Positions 44,291-53,166 of a DNA stretch of 64,000 nt are shown in pieces; position 1 is the first letter of the stretch, and the number at the start of each line of letters is the position of its first letter. The translations under genes were made by a program, and so were the position numbers. The stretch is from an uncultured Gemmatimonadota bacterium (lineage in GTDB: Bacteria; Gemmatimonadota; Gemmatimonadetes; Palauibacterales; Palauibacteraceae). The DNA lies in NCBI GenBank assembly GCA_913043255.1, contig CAJWLK010000007.1, forward strand, positions 1 to 64,000, read 5' to 3'. A model generated the notes under the pieces. That model had not been told where the DNA came from and made no database searches. It saw only the letters and a list, made by a program, of their open reading frames with translations.

Positions 44291-45791
44291 CGCGGCTCTC
44301 TGTTGTTCCACCCAAATCGGTCTGACCCTCAATCCAAGTCCCACCGATCGCCCGGTGAACGCCGAGTCGAGCTTCGCTTACGCCGCGTTCGACCTGTGTC
44401 CTCGTCGTTCGTGCTCCGATCAAGTTCCGTCGAGCGTCCAGATATGACAGATAGTCCCCAACTCCACGTCTATAGCGTCTAAGTTGGTATTCGAACGAGG
44501 CACGGGCATCTTCAACTTCTTCAAGTACGCGGGCATACCGCTCGCGTTCATTATCTAACTGTAGCAAGCTTGTTCGGACTTCCCGAAATGCCGTAAGAAC
44601 AGTCCGCACATATGCGGCAACAAGTTGATTGTATTGGGCATCGGCCACTCCGATATTGGCTCGAATTCGTCCCCCTTGAAACAAGGGGGAGACTAATCCT
44701 CCTAAGAGGTTTACAAACCACTGATCGACCCGAAACAGGTTCTCGAGGTCGCTTGATTGGAACCCAGCCGAACCGTTTAACGAGATTGTAGGTAGTAGCT
44801 CTGCACGCCTTGCCCCTACCCGTAGCCGGGCGGCTTCAAGACGCTCGAAGGCAGCAAATACATCCGGTCGGCCCGCCAGCAGGCTGACAGGAAGCCCCGC
44901 TGAGATGGGATCGGTGTCGACATCAGGATCGAGTTGTGCGGGAAGGAGGTCACCAAGGTTCCCTGCGTACCTCCCGAGGATCACCGCGAGTCGACCCTCC
45001 GCATCAGCAATGGCGGTACGGGCACCTGGTAACTCAGCTTGGGCATTTCTGTACTGCTGTCGAATTGTGTATAACTCAAAAGAAGTTGCAAGGCCGGCCC
45101 GGTACCGCCCATCAGTCAGTTCGGCTCGTTCTCGAAGAACTTCCTCGTTTTCCTCGGCAAGGGCCAATTGACGTCGTGTTGCGACTACCTCCAGATACGT
45201 TGAAATCGTCGAGCCAATCACCGCCAATCGGACAGTCTCAAGATCAGCACGTGACGCTAGAAAATCATGGATTGCGGCCCCTTTTTCGTTCCGCAACTTG
45301 CCCCAAAAGTCGATCTCGTAGGCAAAGCCAAGGGACGCGGCATACGTCGTAAACGCGAAACGATCCGGAAACTTAAATGGGAAACCACCGATTGAGTCCG
45401 TGGGAGATTCCTGGTCACCTCCAAGACTACCCCCGAATCCGGTGTTCCCCGGCGTATCAGATCGATTTACATCACCGGTTACGTTCAGCGATGGGAAAAG
45501 CGGAGCCCGCGCAATCCGATAGCGGTGCTGTAACTCCTCAAGCCGTCCCACAGCTTCAGCAAGATCAAGATTGGCCAAAAGAGCAGTATCTATGAGGGCA
45601 TCTAGTGTGGGGTCGTCGAAAGTTCGCCACCAATTCAGGGCGTTGTACCCAGCGGTGTCCACGCCAATACCATAATCGGACGGAATTTCACGGATGGTTC
45701 CCGGCGTATTCGGCGGTGGCGTAAAAGCACACCCGACGAAAAACAATCCGACCGCGAATACCCTTACGAGACGTACAACTTGATTTAACAC
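44271..45791 (-). CDS. Outer-membrane efflux lipoprotein, NodT/OprM family
   Basis: This 506-residue TolC-like trimeric channel starts at a GTG 6 bases after the TetR stop. A signal peptide ends in a lipobox (FFVGC, Cys21), as in OprM/NodT. The mature part has two repeated halves of long helices and strands with typical features: NWWRTFDDPTLDALI, YEIDFWGKLRNEKGA, AGLPVSLLAGRPDVFAAF and YLDARRNLIGARTTRTQ. It completes the tripartite pump with the two genes downstream. Confidence 0.94.
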   Translation of the reverse strand: MLNQVVRLVRVFAVGLFFVGCAFTPPPNTPGTIREIPSDYGIGVDTAGYNALNWWRTFDDPTLDALIDTALLANLDLAEAVGRLEELQHRYRIARAPLFPSLNVTGDVNRSDTPGNTGFGGSLGGDQESPTDSIGGFPFKFPDRFAFTTYAASLGFAYEIDFWGKLRNEKGAAIHDFLASRADLETVRLAVIGSTISTYLEVVATRRQLALAEENEEVLRERAELTDGRYRAGLATSFELYTIRQQYRNAQAELPGARTAIADAEGRLAVILGRYAGNLGDLLPAQLDPDVDTDPISAGLPVSLLAGRPDVFAAFERLEAARLRVGARRAELLPTISLNGSAGFQSSDLENLFRVDQWFVNLLGGLVSPLFQGGRIRANIGVADAQYNQLVAAYVRTVLTAFREVRTSLLQLDNERERYARVLEEVEDARASFEYQLRRYRRGVGDYLSYLDARRNLIGARTTRTQVERGVSEARLGVHRAIGGTWIEGQTDLGGTTESRDDGSKY

Positions 45792-45797
45792 AGTCGC

Positions 45798-46457
45798 CTA
45801 CGGAATCCGCAACCCAGAGAGAATCAATTCGACAATGTGTTGCTTACGCTCCGCGATGAACTCCTCGAAGTCGGTAGCAGCTTTGGGTTGGAATAGACGT
45901 ACGGTTGGCAGTGCTACAAATGGAAATAGACATGCCGAAACGATTGTTAGCATCGCGTGTTCAGAGTCAACTTCCCGGATCTCGCCGACCTCAATTGCCT
46001 GCCGGATTCGGTCCTCCATCAAAAAACCAGGAAGCTTTTCCCGCTTCGCGATTGCGGTGGCCAAATATGACTCAAGAACCGGCCCGCCGGACAAACATTC
46101 GGTGATCATTAAGCGCGCCATATCTTGATGTTCGCAAAGATAGTCCATATAGCCATGGACAAAGGTACGGAGAGAGCTTTCGAATGAGCGTTCCGACCGA
46201 AGTGATTGGCTGAGCCCATTTATAAACTGCTCAAACCCATGAGCAAACACCGCTTCGTACAGTTTGTTTTTACTACGGAAATAATAATGCAGGAGTGCTC
46301 GGTTGATACCGGCGCAATCCGCAATCTCCTGCATACGGGCGCCATCTTTTCCCTTGCGTGAAAACACCTCCAGCGCAGCGTTGAAAATCCGTTGTTCGGT
46401 TCCCACTTCAATGGTATTAGAGGTGAACTGGCTAACAGTTCCTTGTGAAGATTCCAT
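45798..46457 (-). CDS. TetR/AcrR-family transcriptional regulator
   Basis: This protein has 219 residues from the ATG at 46457; a TTG at 46493 is less likely. The N-terminal helix-turn-helix reads RIFNAALEVFSRKGKDGARM then QEIADCAGINRALLHYYFRSK, a standard TetR domain. The C-terminal ligand domain has CEHQDMARLMITECLSGG. It is the first gene of the efflux operon, so it probably represses itself and the pump. A promoter with TTGACA lies about 100 bases upstream and holds an inverted repeat that would suit a TetR dimer. Confidence 0.9.
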   Translation of the reverse strand: MESSQGTVSQFTSNTIEVGTEQRIFNAALEVFSRKGKDGARMQEIADCAGINRALLHYYFRSKNKLYEAVFAHGFEQFINGLSQSLRSERSFESSLRTFVHGYMDYLCEHQDMARLMITECLSGGPVLESYLATAIAKREKLPGFLMEDRIRQAIEVGEIREVDSEHAMLTIVSACLFPFVALPTVRLFQPKAATDFEEFIAERKQHIVELILSGLRIP

Positions 46458-46556
46458 TCTATTGTTCGAAAACCCAATTTTCCCGGGTCTCAACCTCCAT
46501 CGCAGGGGGATCGTCCTAGACTCAAGCTGGGGGGTGTCTTCAACTCAGAAACGCAA

Positions 46557-46586
46557 ACTATCTAAAAAGTTTAACTCTTTTGTCAA
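46557..46586 (-). promoter_or_regulatory. Promoter with embedded inverted repeat for the tetR-efflux operon
   Basis: On the minus strand TTGACA (46581-46586, perfect) is followed after 18 bases by GATAGT (46557-46562, four of six). Between the boxes lies AAAAG-TTTAACT-CTTTT (46565-46581), a 17-bp inverted repeat with 5-bp arms, placed where TetR-family operators often sit. Transcription would start near 46550, about 90 bases before the tetR ATG. Confidence 0.55.
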
Positions 46587-46704
46587 AAAAAGCAAAGAAG
46601 GGCCCTGCAGCACAAGGCCGCGTTCGTTATTCGGCTTGTCAGCCTACTGGCCGCATCTAGCCTTCACTACGACCTTACACATCCCACCTTTGTCCGGAGG
46701 ACAT

Positions 46705-48453
46705 ATGAAGTTGCGCACAAAATTGATATGTACGATTCCTGGCGCAGCAGTGTTAAACCTGCTGTCTCCGGCCATCTCCATAGCGCAAAGTTCTGCACAG
46801 ATCGCACGATCTGATCAGGGAGTCGTAGTCGCAGCTCAACCGCTGGCAGCTGCAGCAGGTGCGCGAATGTTAGAGTTAGGTGGGAACGCAGCCGATGCTG
46901 CGGTGGCAACCGCATTTGCAATCAGTGTTGTCGAGCCGAGCATGAATAGCATCGGCGGTCGAAATCAGATTCTGATCCGAACATCTGATGGGCGCATTGC
47001 CGGGATTGATGGAACCACAACTGTTCCTGAAGGCTATGATCCTAACCGTGCTCCGAACGCCAGGCATGGATACGCAACGATCGGGGTGCCTGGTTCGGTC
47101 GCAGGCTTAATGCGACTTCACTCCGAATACGGATCACTACCGCTAGAGGTAGTCATGGCACCAGCGATTGACTATGCCCGGAACGGATTTCGGCTACTGC
47201 CTGGAGAAGCTCAGAGGCAAGCTGGATCTCGCACACAGATCGCCGAGTTCGAAGGCACGCGGCGTTACTATCTGAAAGCGGATGGCTCTTCCTATGCTGC
47301 TGGGGATCTTCTGGTACAGAAAGACATGTCACACGTCCTTGAAGCTATTGCGCACGGCGGGCGAGACGCATTCTACAAGGGAGATATTTCCGATAAGATA
47401 GCGGCTGACATGGACGCTAACGGAGGGTTTATCACTCAAGAAGCCCTCGACGCGTATACAGCCATGGATTCACGCATCGTTCATGGTACGTACCGCGGGT
47501 TTGAGTTAGTGGGGTCCGGCATCCCGGCCTCTGGATCGATCGCGATCGCTGCACTCCAAATCGCTGAAAACTTCGATCGTGATAGTATGAGTGATGAGGC
47601 ATGGGCAACCGTGATCGGTCAATCAATCGCGAGCGCTTTCACTGCGTACGACCGACCAGATTCTGACTCGGCGGCGGTCCGTGTCACATCCAAAAAGTGG
47701 GCACGACAGATGGCTCGCAGCATACGCGTACCTGAGATCTCAGATAGTCGAGAGCCCGCATCCAGAGCTTCAACTCCAGGACAAAACCAAACCCGCGCCA
47801 TGATTAGTAATGGGAATTCATCTTATGGTTCATGGTTACCATCCGATCAGGGTCACACGACGCACCTGTCCGTTGCGGATCGGAATGATATGGCGATCGC
47901 GGTGACCCAAACGATCGGACCCTCAATGGGATCGAAAGTTGCGACGCCAGGGCTCGGGTTCCTCTACGCAGTCACATTGGGGGGCTACCTAGGACTCAGT
48001 GAGCCAGGAGAGCGGGCACGTTCGGGGATTACACCTTTTATGGTGCTTCAGGAAGGCGAGCCTGTATTAGTCCTTGGAGCAGCTGGCGGTTTACGCATCA
48101 TCTCGGCCGTCGTTCAAACCGTAACTCGTGTAATCGATGATGGACTGTCATTGCCTGAAGCGCTTGCGGCTCCTCGAATTCACCCCGAGATGTCGCGCCA
48201 GCAAGGTGTGTTTCCTGAAGAATTTTCCGGAGCACTCTCTGTAGAAGTCGGAGAGGATCATGGTTGGGCCTCTACGTCACTCGAAAAGTTCGAAGCCCTT
48301 GGAATCAAGATTTCGCCCACCCCCACCCGTGGCGCTTTTGGACGGATCCATGGCCTTCAGTTCGACCGGGCGACAGGTACTTGGACAGGTGCAGCCGATC
48401 CCGCCTGGGAAGGGGCGGCGGTCACTCCGAGAGTGAGCAATCGGGAGAATTAG
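46705..48453 (+). CDS. Gamma-glutamyltransferase-like Ntn hydrolase with altered substrate pocket
   Basis: This protein has 582 residues. The ATG at 46705 follows GGAGG at 46696-46700; longer frames lack both this site and the signal peptide position. A signal peptide (to about SIAQ) sends it to the periplasm. The processing/nucleophile motif GHTTHLSVAD (Thr385) and the oxyanion glycines in GAAGGLRII are present, so autocleavage is likely. The gamma-glutamate-binding Arg region (E. coli DFREMAP) reads DGTTTVPEG, and the LNNxMDDF lid is replaced by GFLYAVTLGGYL, so the donor substrate may differ. It is divergent from the tetR-pump operon. Confidence 0.88.
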   Translation: MKLRTKLICTIPGAAVLNLLSPAISIAQSSAQIARSDQGVVVAAQPLAAAAGARMLELGGNAADAAVATAFAISVVEPSMNSIGGRNQILIRTSDGRIAGIDGTTTVPEGYDPNRAPNARHGYATIGVPGSVAGLMRLHSEYGSLPLEVVMAPAIDYARNGFRLLPGEAQRQAGSRTQIAEFEGTRRYYLKADGSSYAAGDLLVQKDMSHVLEAIAHGGRDAFYKGDISDKIAADMDANGGFITQEALDAYTAMDSRIVHGTYRGFELVGSGIPASGSIAIAALQIAENFDRDSMSDEAWATVIGQSIASAFTAYDRPDSDSAAVRVTSKKWARQMARSIRVPEISDSREPASRASTPGQNQTRAMISNGNSSYGSWLPSDQGHTTHLSVADRNDMAIAVTQTIGPSMGSKVATPGLGFLYAVTLGGYLGLSEPGERARSGITPFMVLQEGEPVLVLGAAGGLRIISAVVQTVTRVIDDGLSLPEALAAPRIHPEMSRQQGVFPEEFSGALSVEVGEDHGWASTSLEKFEALGIKISPTPTRGAFGRIHGLQFDRATGTWTGAADPAWEGAAVTPRVSNREN

Positions 48454-48671
48454 CCAACTGCTCATTCAAGGCTGACTTACCTGAAATCCTGTGGGACTGT
48501 CCTGCTTATATTCGGTCCCCGATGCAATCGAACCTACGAGAGAAACCGTAGGACATATCAACTCGCTAAACACTTGCCCTTCCCAAGATTCAGACTCTAG
48601 CCATCTCCAACATTGAACTTGCGCAGGCGTATCGACTTCGTGTGTTCAGCATGGGGCGATCAGGAGCCCAT

Positions 48672-49517
48672 CTAACTCAGGGCTTCAGCCACTGCTCTCT
48701 TGATCAGAACCTCAGCCAAGTGGAGCCGATATTCCGAGCTCGCGTTTTCGTCAGCCGGTGGAGTGCCGATCTCGGCGACCTTGGCTGCGGCTGCGGCGAC
48801 CCCGTCCGGATCCGAAGAACCGACCAGAGCCTGTTCAACCGCCGTTGCCCTGAGTGGGGTGCCACCCATGTTAGTAAGCCCGATGGCTGCGCCCGTTATC
48901 CCATCTCCAGACTCGATGAGTGCCGTCACGCCTACGATGGCCCAATCCTGGGCACGGCGCTGAAATTTCTGATAGGAGCTACCCCACCCATCTCGCGCAG
49001 GGACACGAATTTCGGTCAAGATCTCGTCAGGCTCGAGGGCTGACATGAATGGGCCCTGGAAGAAGTCAGTAGCGAGCACAGTTCGCGGGCCATTAGAACC
49101 ATGGGCAATGATCTCTGCATCCAGAACCATTAATGCCGCCGGAAGATCCGATGCCGGATCTGCATGCGCTACCGATCCGCCAATCGTCCCTCGGTGACGA
49201 ACTTGCGGGTCACCAATCTGCTCGGCCACGCATGGGATAAGGGCACACCTATCCAAAAGTTCTGCCGAACGGGCCAAATCATCGTGCGTAGCCAATGCAC
49301 CGATGGCCAAGTGGTCACCGTCCTCACGCACGTATCGCAGGTCAGAGAGACCGCCGATATCTACAAGTAACGTAGGTCGAGAAAGGCGAAGCCTCATGAG
49401 TGGCAAGAGTGAATGCCCTCCCGCAATTGGTCGCGCATCGGGCCCACCGCTTGAGAGAAGACTGATCGCCTCACTTAAGGAAGAAGGACGCTCGTAGTCG
49501 AATTTTGCCGGGATCAT
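48672..49517 (-). CDS. FAD-binding subunit of a CoxM-type molybdenum hydroxylase
   Basis: This 281-residue medium subunit of the xanthine dehydrogenase/CO dehydrogenase family has FAD pyrophosphate motifs AGGHSLLPLMRLRL (about 41-54) and TIGGSVAHADPASDLPA. The start is the ATG at 49517, which overlaps the large-subunit stop (ATGA) and follows GGAGA. FAD takes electrons from the 2Fe-2S subunit and hands them to quinone or another acceptor. It is the last gene of the S-L-M operon. No CoxDEF or other maturation gene follows. Confidence 0.93.
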   Translation of the reverse strand: MIPAKFDYERPSSLSEAISLLSSGGPDARPIAGGHSLLPLMRLRLSRPTLLVDIGGLSDLRYVREDGDHLAIGALATHDDLARSAELLDRCALIPCVAEQIGDPQVRHRGTIGGSVAHADPASDLPAALMVLDAEIIAHGSNGPRTVLATDFFQGPFMSALEPDEILTEIRVPARDGWGSSYQKFQRRAQDWAIVGVTALIESGDGITGAAIGLTNMGGTPLRATAVEQALVGSSDPDGVAAAAAKVAEIGTPPADENASSEYRLHLAEVLIKRAVAEALS

Positions 49518-51877
49518 GATGCATCTCCGTTCGCGTCTTGGATCGCCTGCCATACACGTTCCGGCTTAGCCGGCATCGCGATGTCAGTGATTCCGAGGTG
49601 TCCGAGAGCGTTGACAATTGCGTTGATGACAGCCGGAGTCGAACCGATAGTGCCTGCCTCGCCGATCCCTTTTACCCCCATCGGATTCGATGTGCTCGGA
49701 GTAACCGTTCGGTCGAGTTCAAACGAGGGAAACTCAGCTGCCGATGGGACGAGATAATTTATCATAGAAGAAGTTTCGAGAGTTCCATCTTCAGCGTATG
49801 TCGCCTCTTCGAATAACGCTGCCGCTACTCCCTGCACGATACCGCCATGAACCTGTCCTTCAACAATCACAGGATTGATGATAGTCCCACAGTCATCAAC
49901 AGCTACGTACCTCAGGAGTTCAACAGCCCCCGTTTCTGTATCAACCTCAACGACACAGACATGTGAACCAAACGGGAACGTGAAGTTCGGGGGATCAAAC
50001 ACACAGTGCGCTTCGAGACCTGGCTCTGTACCCTCGGGAAGATTGTGTGCCGTCCAAGCCGCATAGGCCATCTCTTGGATCGATTGTACACGGTCTGGAA
50101 CACCTTTGACGGAGAATTTTCCATCCTCGAACTCCAGATCATCTGGCGACACCTCAAGCACGTGTGCCGCCAGCGTCTTCGCCTTATCAACCACGCGGTT
50201 GCAAGCCTGATTAACCGCTACGCCAGCGACCGAAAGACTACGGCTCCCGTATGTGTTCATCCCATGTGGTGCCACGTGCGTGTCCCCATGTAGAACAGTC
50301 ACATCTTGATAGTCGATCCCAAGTGCGTCAGCTGCGATTTGCGACCATGAGGTCACGTGCCCTTGTCCGTGCGGAGAGCTTCCAGTGACCACTTCCGCCT
50401 GGCCCGTTGGCAGCATGCGCACCGTGGCTGCGTCCCACCCACCGGCACCATAATTGAGTGACGCTAGGACCTGAGATGGAGCCAGCCCACACATTTCAAC
50501 ATATGTCGAGAATCCAATTCCTAGCAGCTTGGTCGACCCCTGACTGAGACGATCTGCCTGCTCAGCCTTGGTAGCCTCATAGTCCAAAACCTCAAGAGCT
50601 TTATCTAGGTTTTCTTCGTAGTTCGTGGAATCAAATGCGAGCCCGGCGGGGCTAGGGACGTTTTCTCCAGCCGGGAGAAAGTTCCGCTTTCGAATTTCAA
50701 CCGCATCCACCCCCACCTCTAGGGCGAGTGCCTCAATAGCTCGTTCAATCGCGTATGTAGCCTCGGGTCTACCCGCACCGCGGTACGCGTCTACCGGCGT
50801 AGTGTTAGTGAAAACGCCTGTACACTCGAAGTGATAGGCCTCTCCACCATACGTTCCGCAATACAAGAAGCCTCCGAGCAGCGGAACTCCTGGCGCAACA
50901 AGCTGCAAATATGCACCCATATTTGCTAGCAGTTTTACGCGATATCCAAGGATCGTTCCGTCTGATGTAGCGGCCAGTTCAATCTCTTGCAGTTGATCGC
51001 GCCCATGGATAGTAGCCAAATACCCCTCGCTACGATCAGCTACCCACTTCATCGGCTTTCCAAGACGGCGCGCCAATGCAATACAAAGAACTTCTTCCGC
51101 GTAGACGTTGAGTTTGGAGCCAAAACCGCCACCTACATCTGGCGCTATTACGCGCATCTGCGCCTCTGGGATTCCAAGCGTAAGCGAGAACAGGACTTTA
51201 GCTACGTGGGGAATCTGCGTTGTAGACCAAACCGTAAAATCGCCCGCGGCGGGCACCGGTTGGACCACAACCGCCCGCGGCTCCATCGCGCTCGGGATCA
51301 GACGCGGTTGGACATAGTTTTCCGTAATCACGATGTCCGCTTTAGCAAACGCCGCATCGATATCACCGTTTGCGTGTGTCCACGTATAGCACTCGTTGCT
51401 CTCCATCGATTCATGCACGCGCGGCGCATCGTCGGCGAGGGCACTTGGGATATCAACAACTGCCGTTTGCACCTCGTAGTCAACTTCGATGAGTTCAACT
51501 GCATCCTTAGCGGCACTAGGGCTAGTAGCCACAACAACCGCCACCGCATCACCTACGTAACGGGCCACGTCTTTTGTAACAGGCCAGTGGTCCGGAATTC
51601 GGATGTCCTCAGTTACTGGCCAAGCCATGGGGAGTCCAGCGGCCCACTCATCTGCCAGATCCTCACCGCTGAAGGTAGCAACCACACCGGGGGCCGTCCT
51701 TGCAGCAGATAGATCAACATTATTTATCTGAGCTGAACCGAAAGGGCTTCGAGCAACCGCCACATGAAGCATATCCGGCAATGTGATCGACTCTACAAAA
51801 GTCGCTTGTCCTGTAACAAGCTTCGGATCTTCCTTTCGGGGGACTCCGCCGCCGACGAATTTCTCGGCCGTTGCCAT
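49514..51877 (-). CDS. Molybdenum hydroxylase large subunit, form II CoxL type
   Basis: This 787-residue protein binds molybdopterin cytosine dinucleotide and holds the active site. The active-site loop is AYRGAGR (364-370), the form II signature, not the AYXCSFR of true (form I) CO dehydrogenase, so CO oxidation is doubtful; another hydroxylated carbon compound is likely. Other motifs: GGGFGSKLNVYAEE, EPRAVVV and the catalytic Glu in GVKGIGEAGTIGS. The ATG at 51877 follows GAGGAG. It is between the 2Fe-2S and FAD subunits. Confidence 0.93.
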   Translation of the reverse strand: MATAEKFVGGGVPRKEDPKLVTGQATFVESITLPDMLHVAVARSPFGSAQINNVDLSAARTAPGVVATFSGEDLADEWAAGLPMAWPVTEDIRIPDHWPVTKDVARYVGDAVAVVVATSPSAAKDAVELIEVDYEVQTAVVDIPSALADDAPRVHESMESNECYTWTHANGDIDAAFAKADIVITENYVQPRLIPSAMEPRAVVVQPVPAAGDFTVWSTTQIPHVAKVLFSLTLGIPEAQMRVIAPDVGGGFGSKLNVYAEEVLCIALARRLGKPMKWVADRSEGYLATIHGRDQLQEIELAATSDGTILGYRVKLLANMGAYLQLVAPGVPLLGGFLYCGTYGGEAYHFECTGVFTNTTPVDAYRGAGRPEATYAIERAIEALALEVGVDAVEIRKRNFLPAGENVPSPAGLAFDSTNYEENLDKALEVLDYEATKAEQADRLSQGSTKLLGIGFSTYVEMCGLAPSQVLASLNYGAGGWDAATVRMLPTGQAEVVTGSSPHGQGHVTSWSQIAADALGIDYQDVTVLHGDTHVAPHGMNTYGSRSLSVAGVAVNQACNRVVDKAKTLAAHVLEVSPDDLEFEDGKFSVKGVPDRVQSIQEMAYAAWTAHNLPEGTEPGLEAHCVFDPPNFTFPFGSHVCVVEVDTETGAVELLRYVAVDDCGTIINPVIVEGQVHGGIVQGVAAALFEEATYAEDGTLETSSMINYLVPSAAEFPSFELDRTVTPSTSNPMGVKGIGEAGTIGSTPAVINAIVNALGHLGITDIAMPAKPERVWQAIQDANGDAS

Positions 51878-51959
51878 CTTATGGTCTCCTCTATCGGGTG
51901 TGAGGCATTTCTAGCTAGGGCAGTAAAAAGCCCTACGAGCCCGGGTACGGCAAAAAGCG

Positions 51960-52439
51960 TCAGCCCGCAGACGCATCGGCCATCTCTTCGGCCGCAGTGA
52001 GCACCGCTTTGACAATGTTGTGGTAGCCCGTGCACCTGCAGAGATTTCCCTCCAGTGCGAGCCGAACCTCACCCTCACTCGGCGATGGGTTTTCCTTTAG
52101 ATAGCTAACCGACGCCATCATCATCCCGGGCGTACAGAAACCACACTGAAGGCCATGCGCTTCATGAAATGCCCTTTGAACCGCATGCCATTCGCCATTT
52201 TCAGCAAGCCCCTCGACTGTGGTAATGCTCTGACCATCAGCCTGCACCGCAAGGACGGTACATGCTTTCACTGAGCGACCATTCATGAGAACGGTGCACG
52301 CCCCGCAGGACGACGTGTCACACCCAATATTCGTCCCGGTGAGTCCAATTTGTTCGCGAAGAAAATGCACGAGTAGTGTGCGCGGTTCGACGTCCGCCTC
52401 ATGTTGGAAACCGTTCACATTCACAGATATGGGCTTCAT
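51960..52439 (-). CDS. 2Fe-2S subunit of the CoxS-type molybdenum hydroxylase
   Basis: This protein has 159 residues from the ATG at 52439, preceded by AGGAGA. Two [2Fe-2S] clusters: the plant-type one from [16 protein letters not shown] plus C of VKAC, and the helical one from [11 protein letters not shown] and CRCTGYHNI. It transfers electrons from the molybdenum site to FAD. The CoxS-L-M order differs from the M-S-L of classical coxMSL operons. It is the first gene of the operon, 82 bases before the large subunit. Confidence 0.95.
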   Translation of the reverse strand: MKPISVNVNGFQHEADVEPRTLLVHFLREQIGLTGTNIGCDTSSCGACTVLMNGRSVKACTVLAVQADGQSITTVEGLAENGEWHAVQRAFHEAHGLQCGFCTPGMMMASVSYLKENPSPSEGEVRLALEGNLCRCTGYHNIVKAVLTAAEEMADASAG

Positions 52440-52773
52440 TCTGCTTCTCCTGACCCTGTTATCCATCGATAAAGCCGGCATGATTACCGTTGGGCCCGTG
52501 CGGCTTCAGGGTGCCAGTCTAGTTAGTAGCCATAATCATTATGAGGTCGGCCAGAGCCGGCAACCGCTTGCCCGGCGGACCATGCACAGAGGAGGGCGGG
52601 CTTCACCGCAAAGTTGGCAGACTAGACAGTATTTAGACCATATACCAAATCTATGGAAGTACTGTTCAGATGTACTGACTAACCATATCGTTCGCTATCT
52701 TGAACGCCATACGTGATTGTTTACACCAAGTTCTCTCGTCACGTGACCAATTAATTTTCAGCGTGGACTTTCT
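52440..52773. other. Divergent intergenic region between the CoxS-type gene and the Cpn10-like gene
   Basis: This gene-free stretch of 334 bases drives two divergent genes. It contains the palindrome CATAAT-C-ATTATG (52531-52543), AGTAC-9 bases-GTACT (52658-52676) and GTCACGTGAC (52738-52747), which lies 26 bases before the Cpn10-like GTG. No convincing sigma70 promoter is visible in either direction. The palindromes could be regulator sites, but their density is also possible by chance. Confidence 0.4.
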
Positions 52774-53166
52774 GTGACCGAAAAGAGATTGATCGTAGTA
52801 GGCGATCGTGTACTGATCGAACCGATCGAAGGTGAAGATCGGACGAACGTGGGACTATACCTGCCACCAACGGCCATCGATAAACAGGCGGTCCAGGCCG
52901 GCACAGTCGTCGCCGTTGGACCAGGCACACCCGTGGGCCCCCCTGCGGAGCTTGACGATGAACCGTGGAAAATCGGGGCTACTGAGCCTCGTTACATGCC
53001 CATGCAAGCACAGACGGGCGACTACGCCTTGTTCTTCAGAAAGGCCGCGGTCGAGATTACCTTCGAAGACACGAACTACCTCGTGGTTCCGCAAGGGGCC
53101 ATCCTCGCTTTGGTTCGTGAAGATGAAGAAGAGATCCTCGAAGGCTTCGACCCATCATTTCTCTAA
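52774..53166 (+). CDS. Orphan Cpn10/GroES-like protein with enlarged loop
   Basis: This 130-residue protein begins VVGDRVLIEPIEGED, the GroES beta-barrel start, and GTVVAVGPG and TGDYALF are GroES-like. The mobile-loop hydrophobic patch that binds GroEL reads GLYLP (27-31), in place of the usual G-I/V-V/I-L. A 30-residue insert (about 51-81, with Trp and Arg) enlarges the region that forms the roof of the heptamer. No groEL is near. It could be a second co-chaperonin or a GroES fold with another role. The start is a GTG without a strong ribosome-binding site. Confidence 0.8.
   Translation: MTEKRLIVVGDRVLIEPIEGEDRTNVGLYLPPTAIDKQAVQAGTVVAVGPGTPVGPPAELDDEPWKIGATEPRYMPMQAQTGDYALFFRKAAVEITFEDTNYLVVPQGAILALVREDEEEILEGFDPSFL

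Noticed and set aside
46303-46704. Longer N-terminus for the gamma-glutamyltransferase-like protein
   Set aside because: It would overlap the tetR gene and place the signal peptide internally; GGAGG before the ATG at 46705 gives a proper start.
50987-51712. 241-residue plus-strand frame
   Set aside because: It is antisense to the molybdenum hydroxylase large subunit, which is intact and better supported.
49514-51877. True aerobic CO dehydrogenase (form I CoxL)
   Set aside because: The active-site loop is AYRGAGR, not AYXCSFR.
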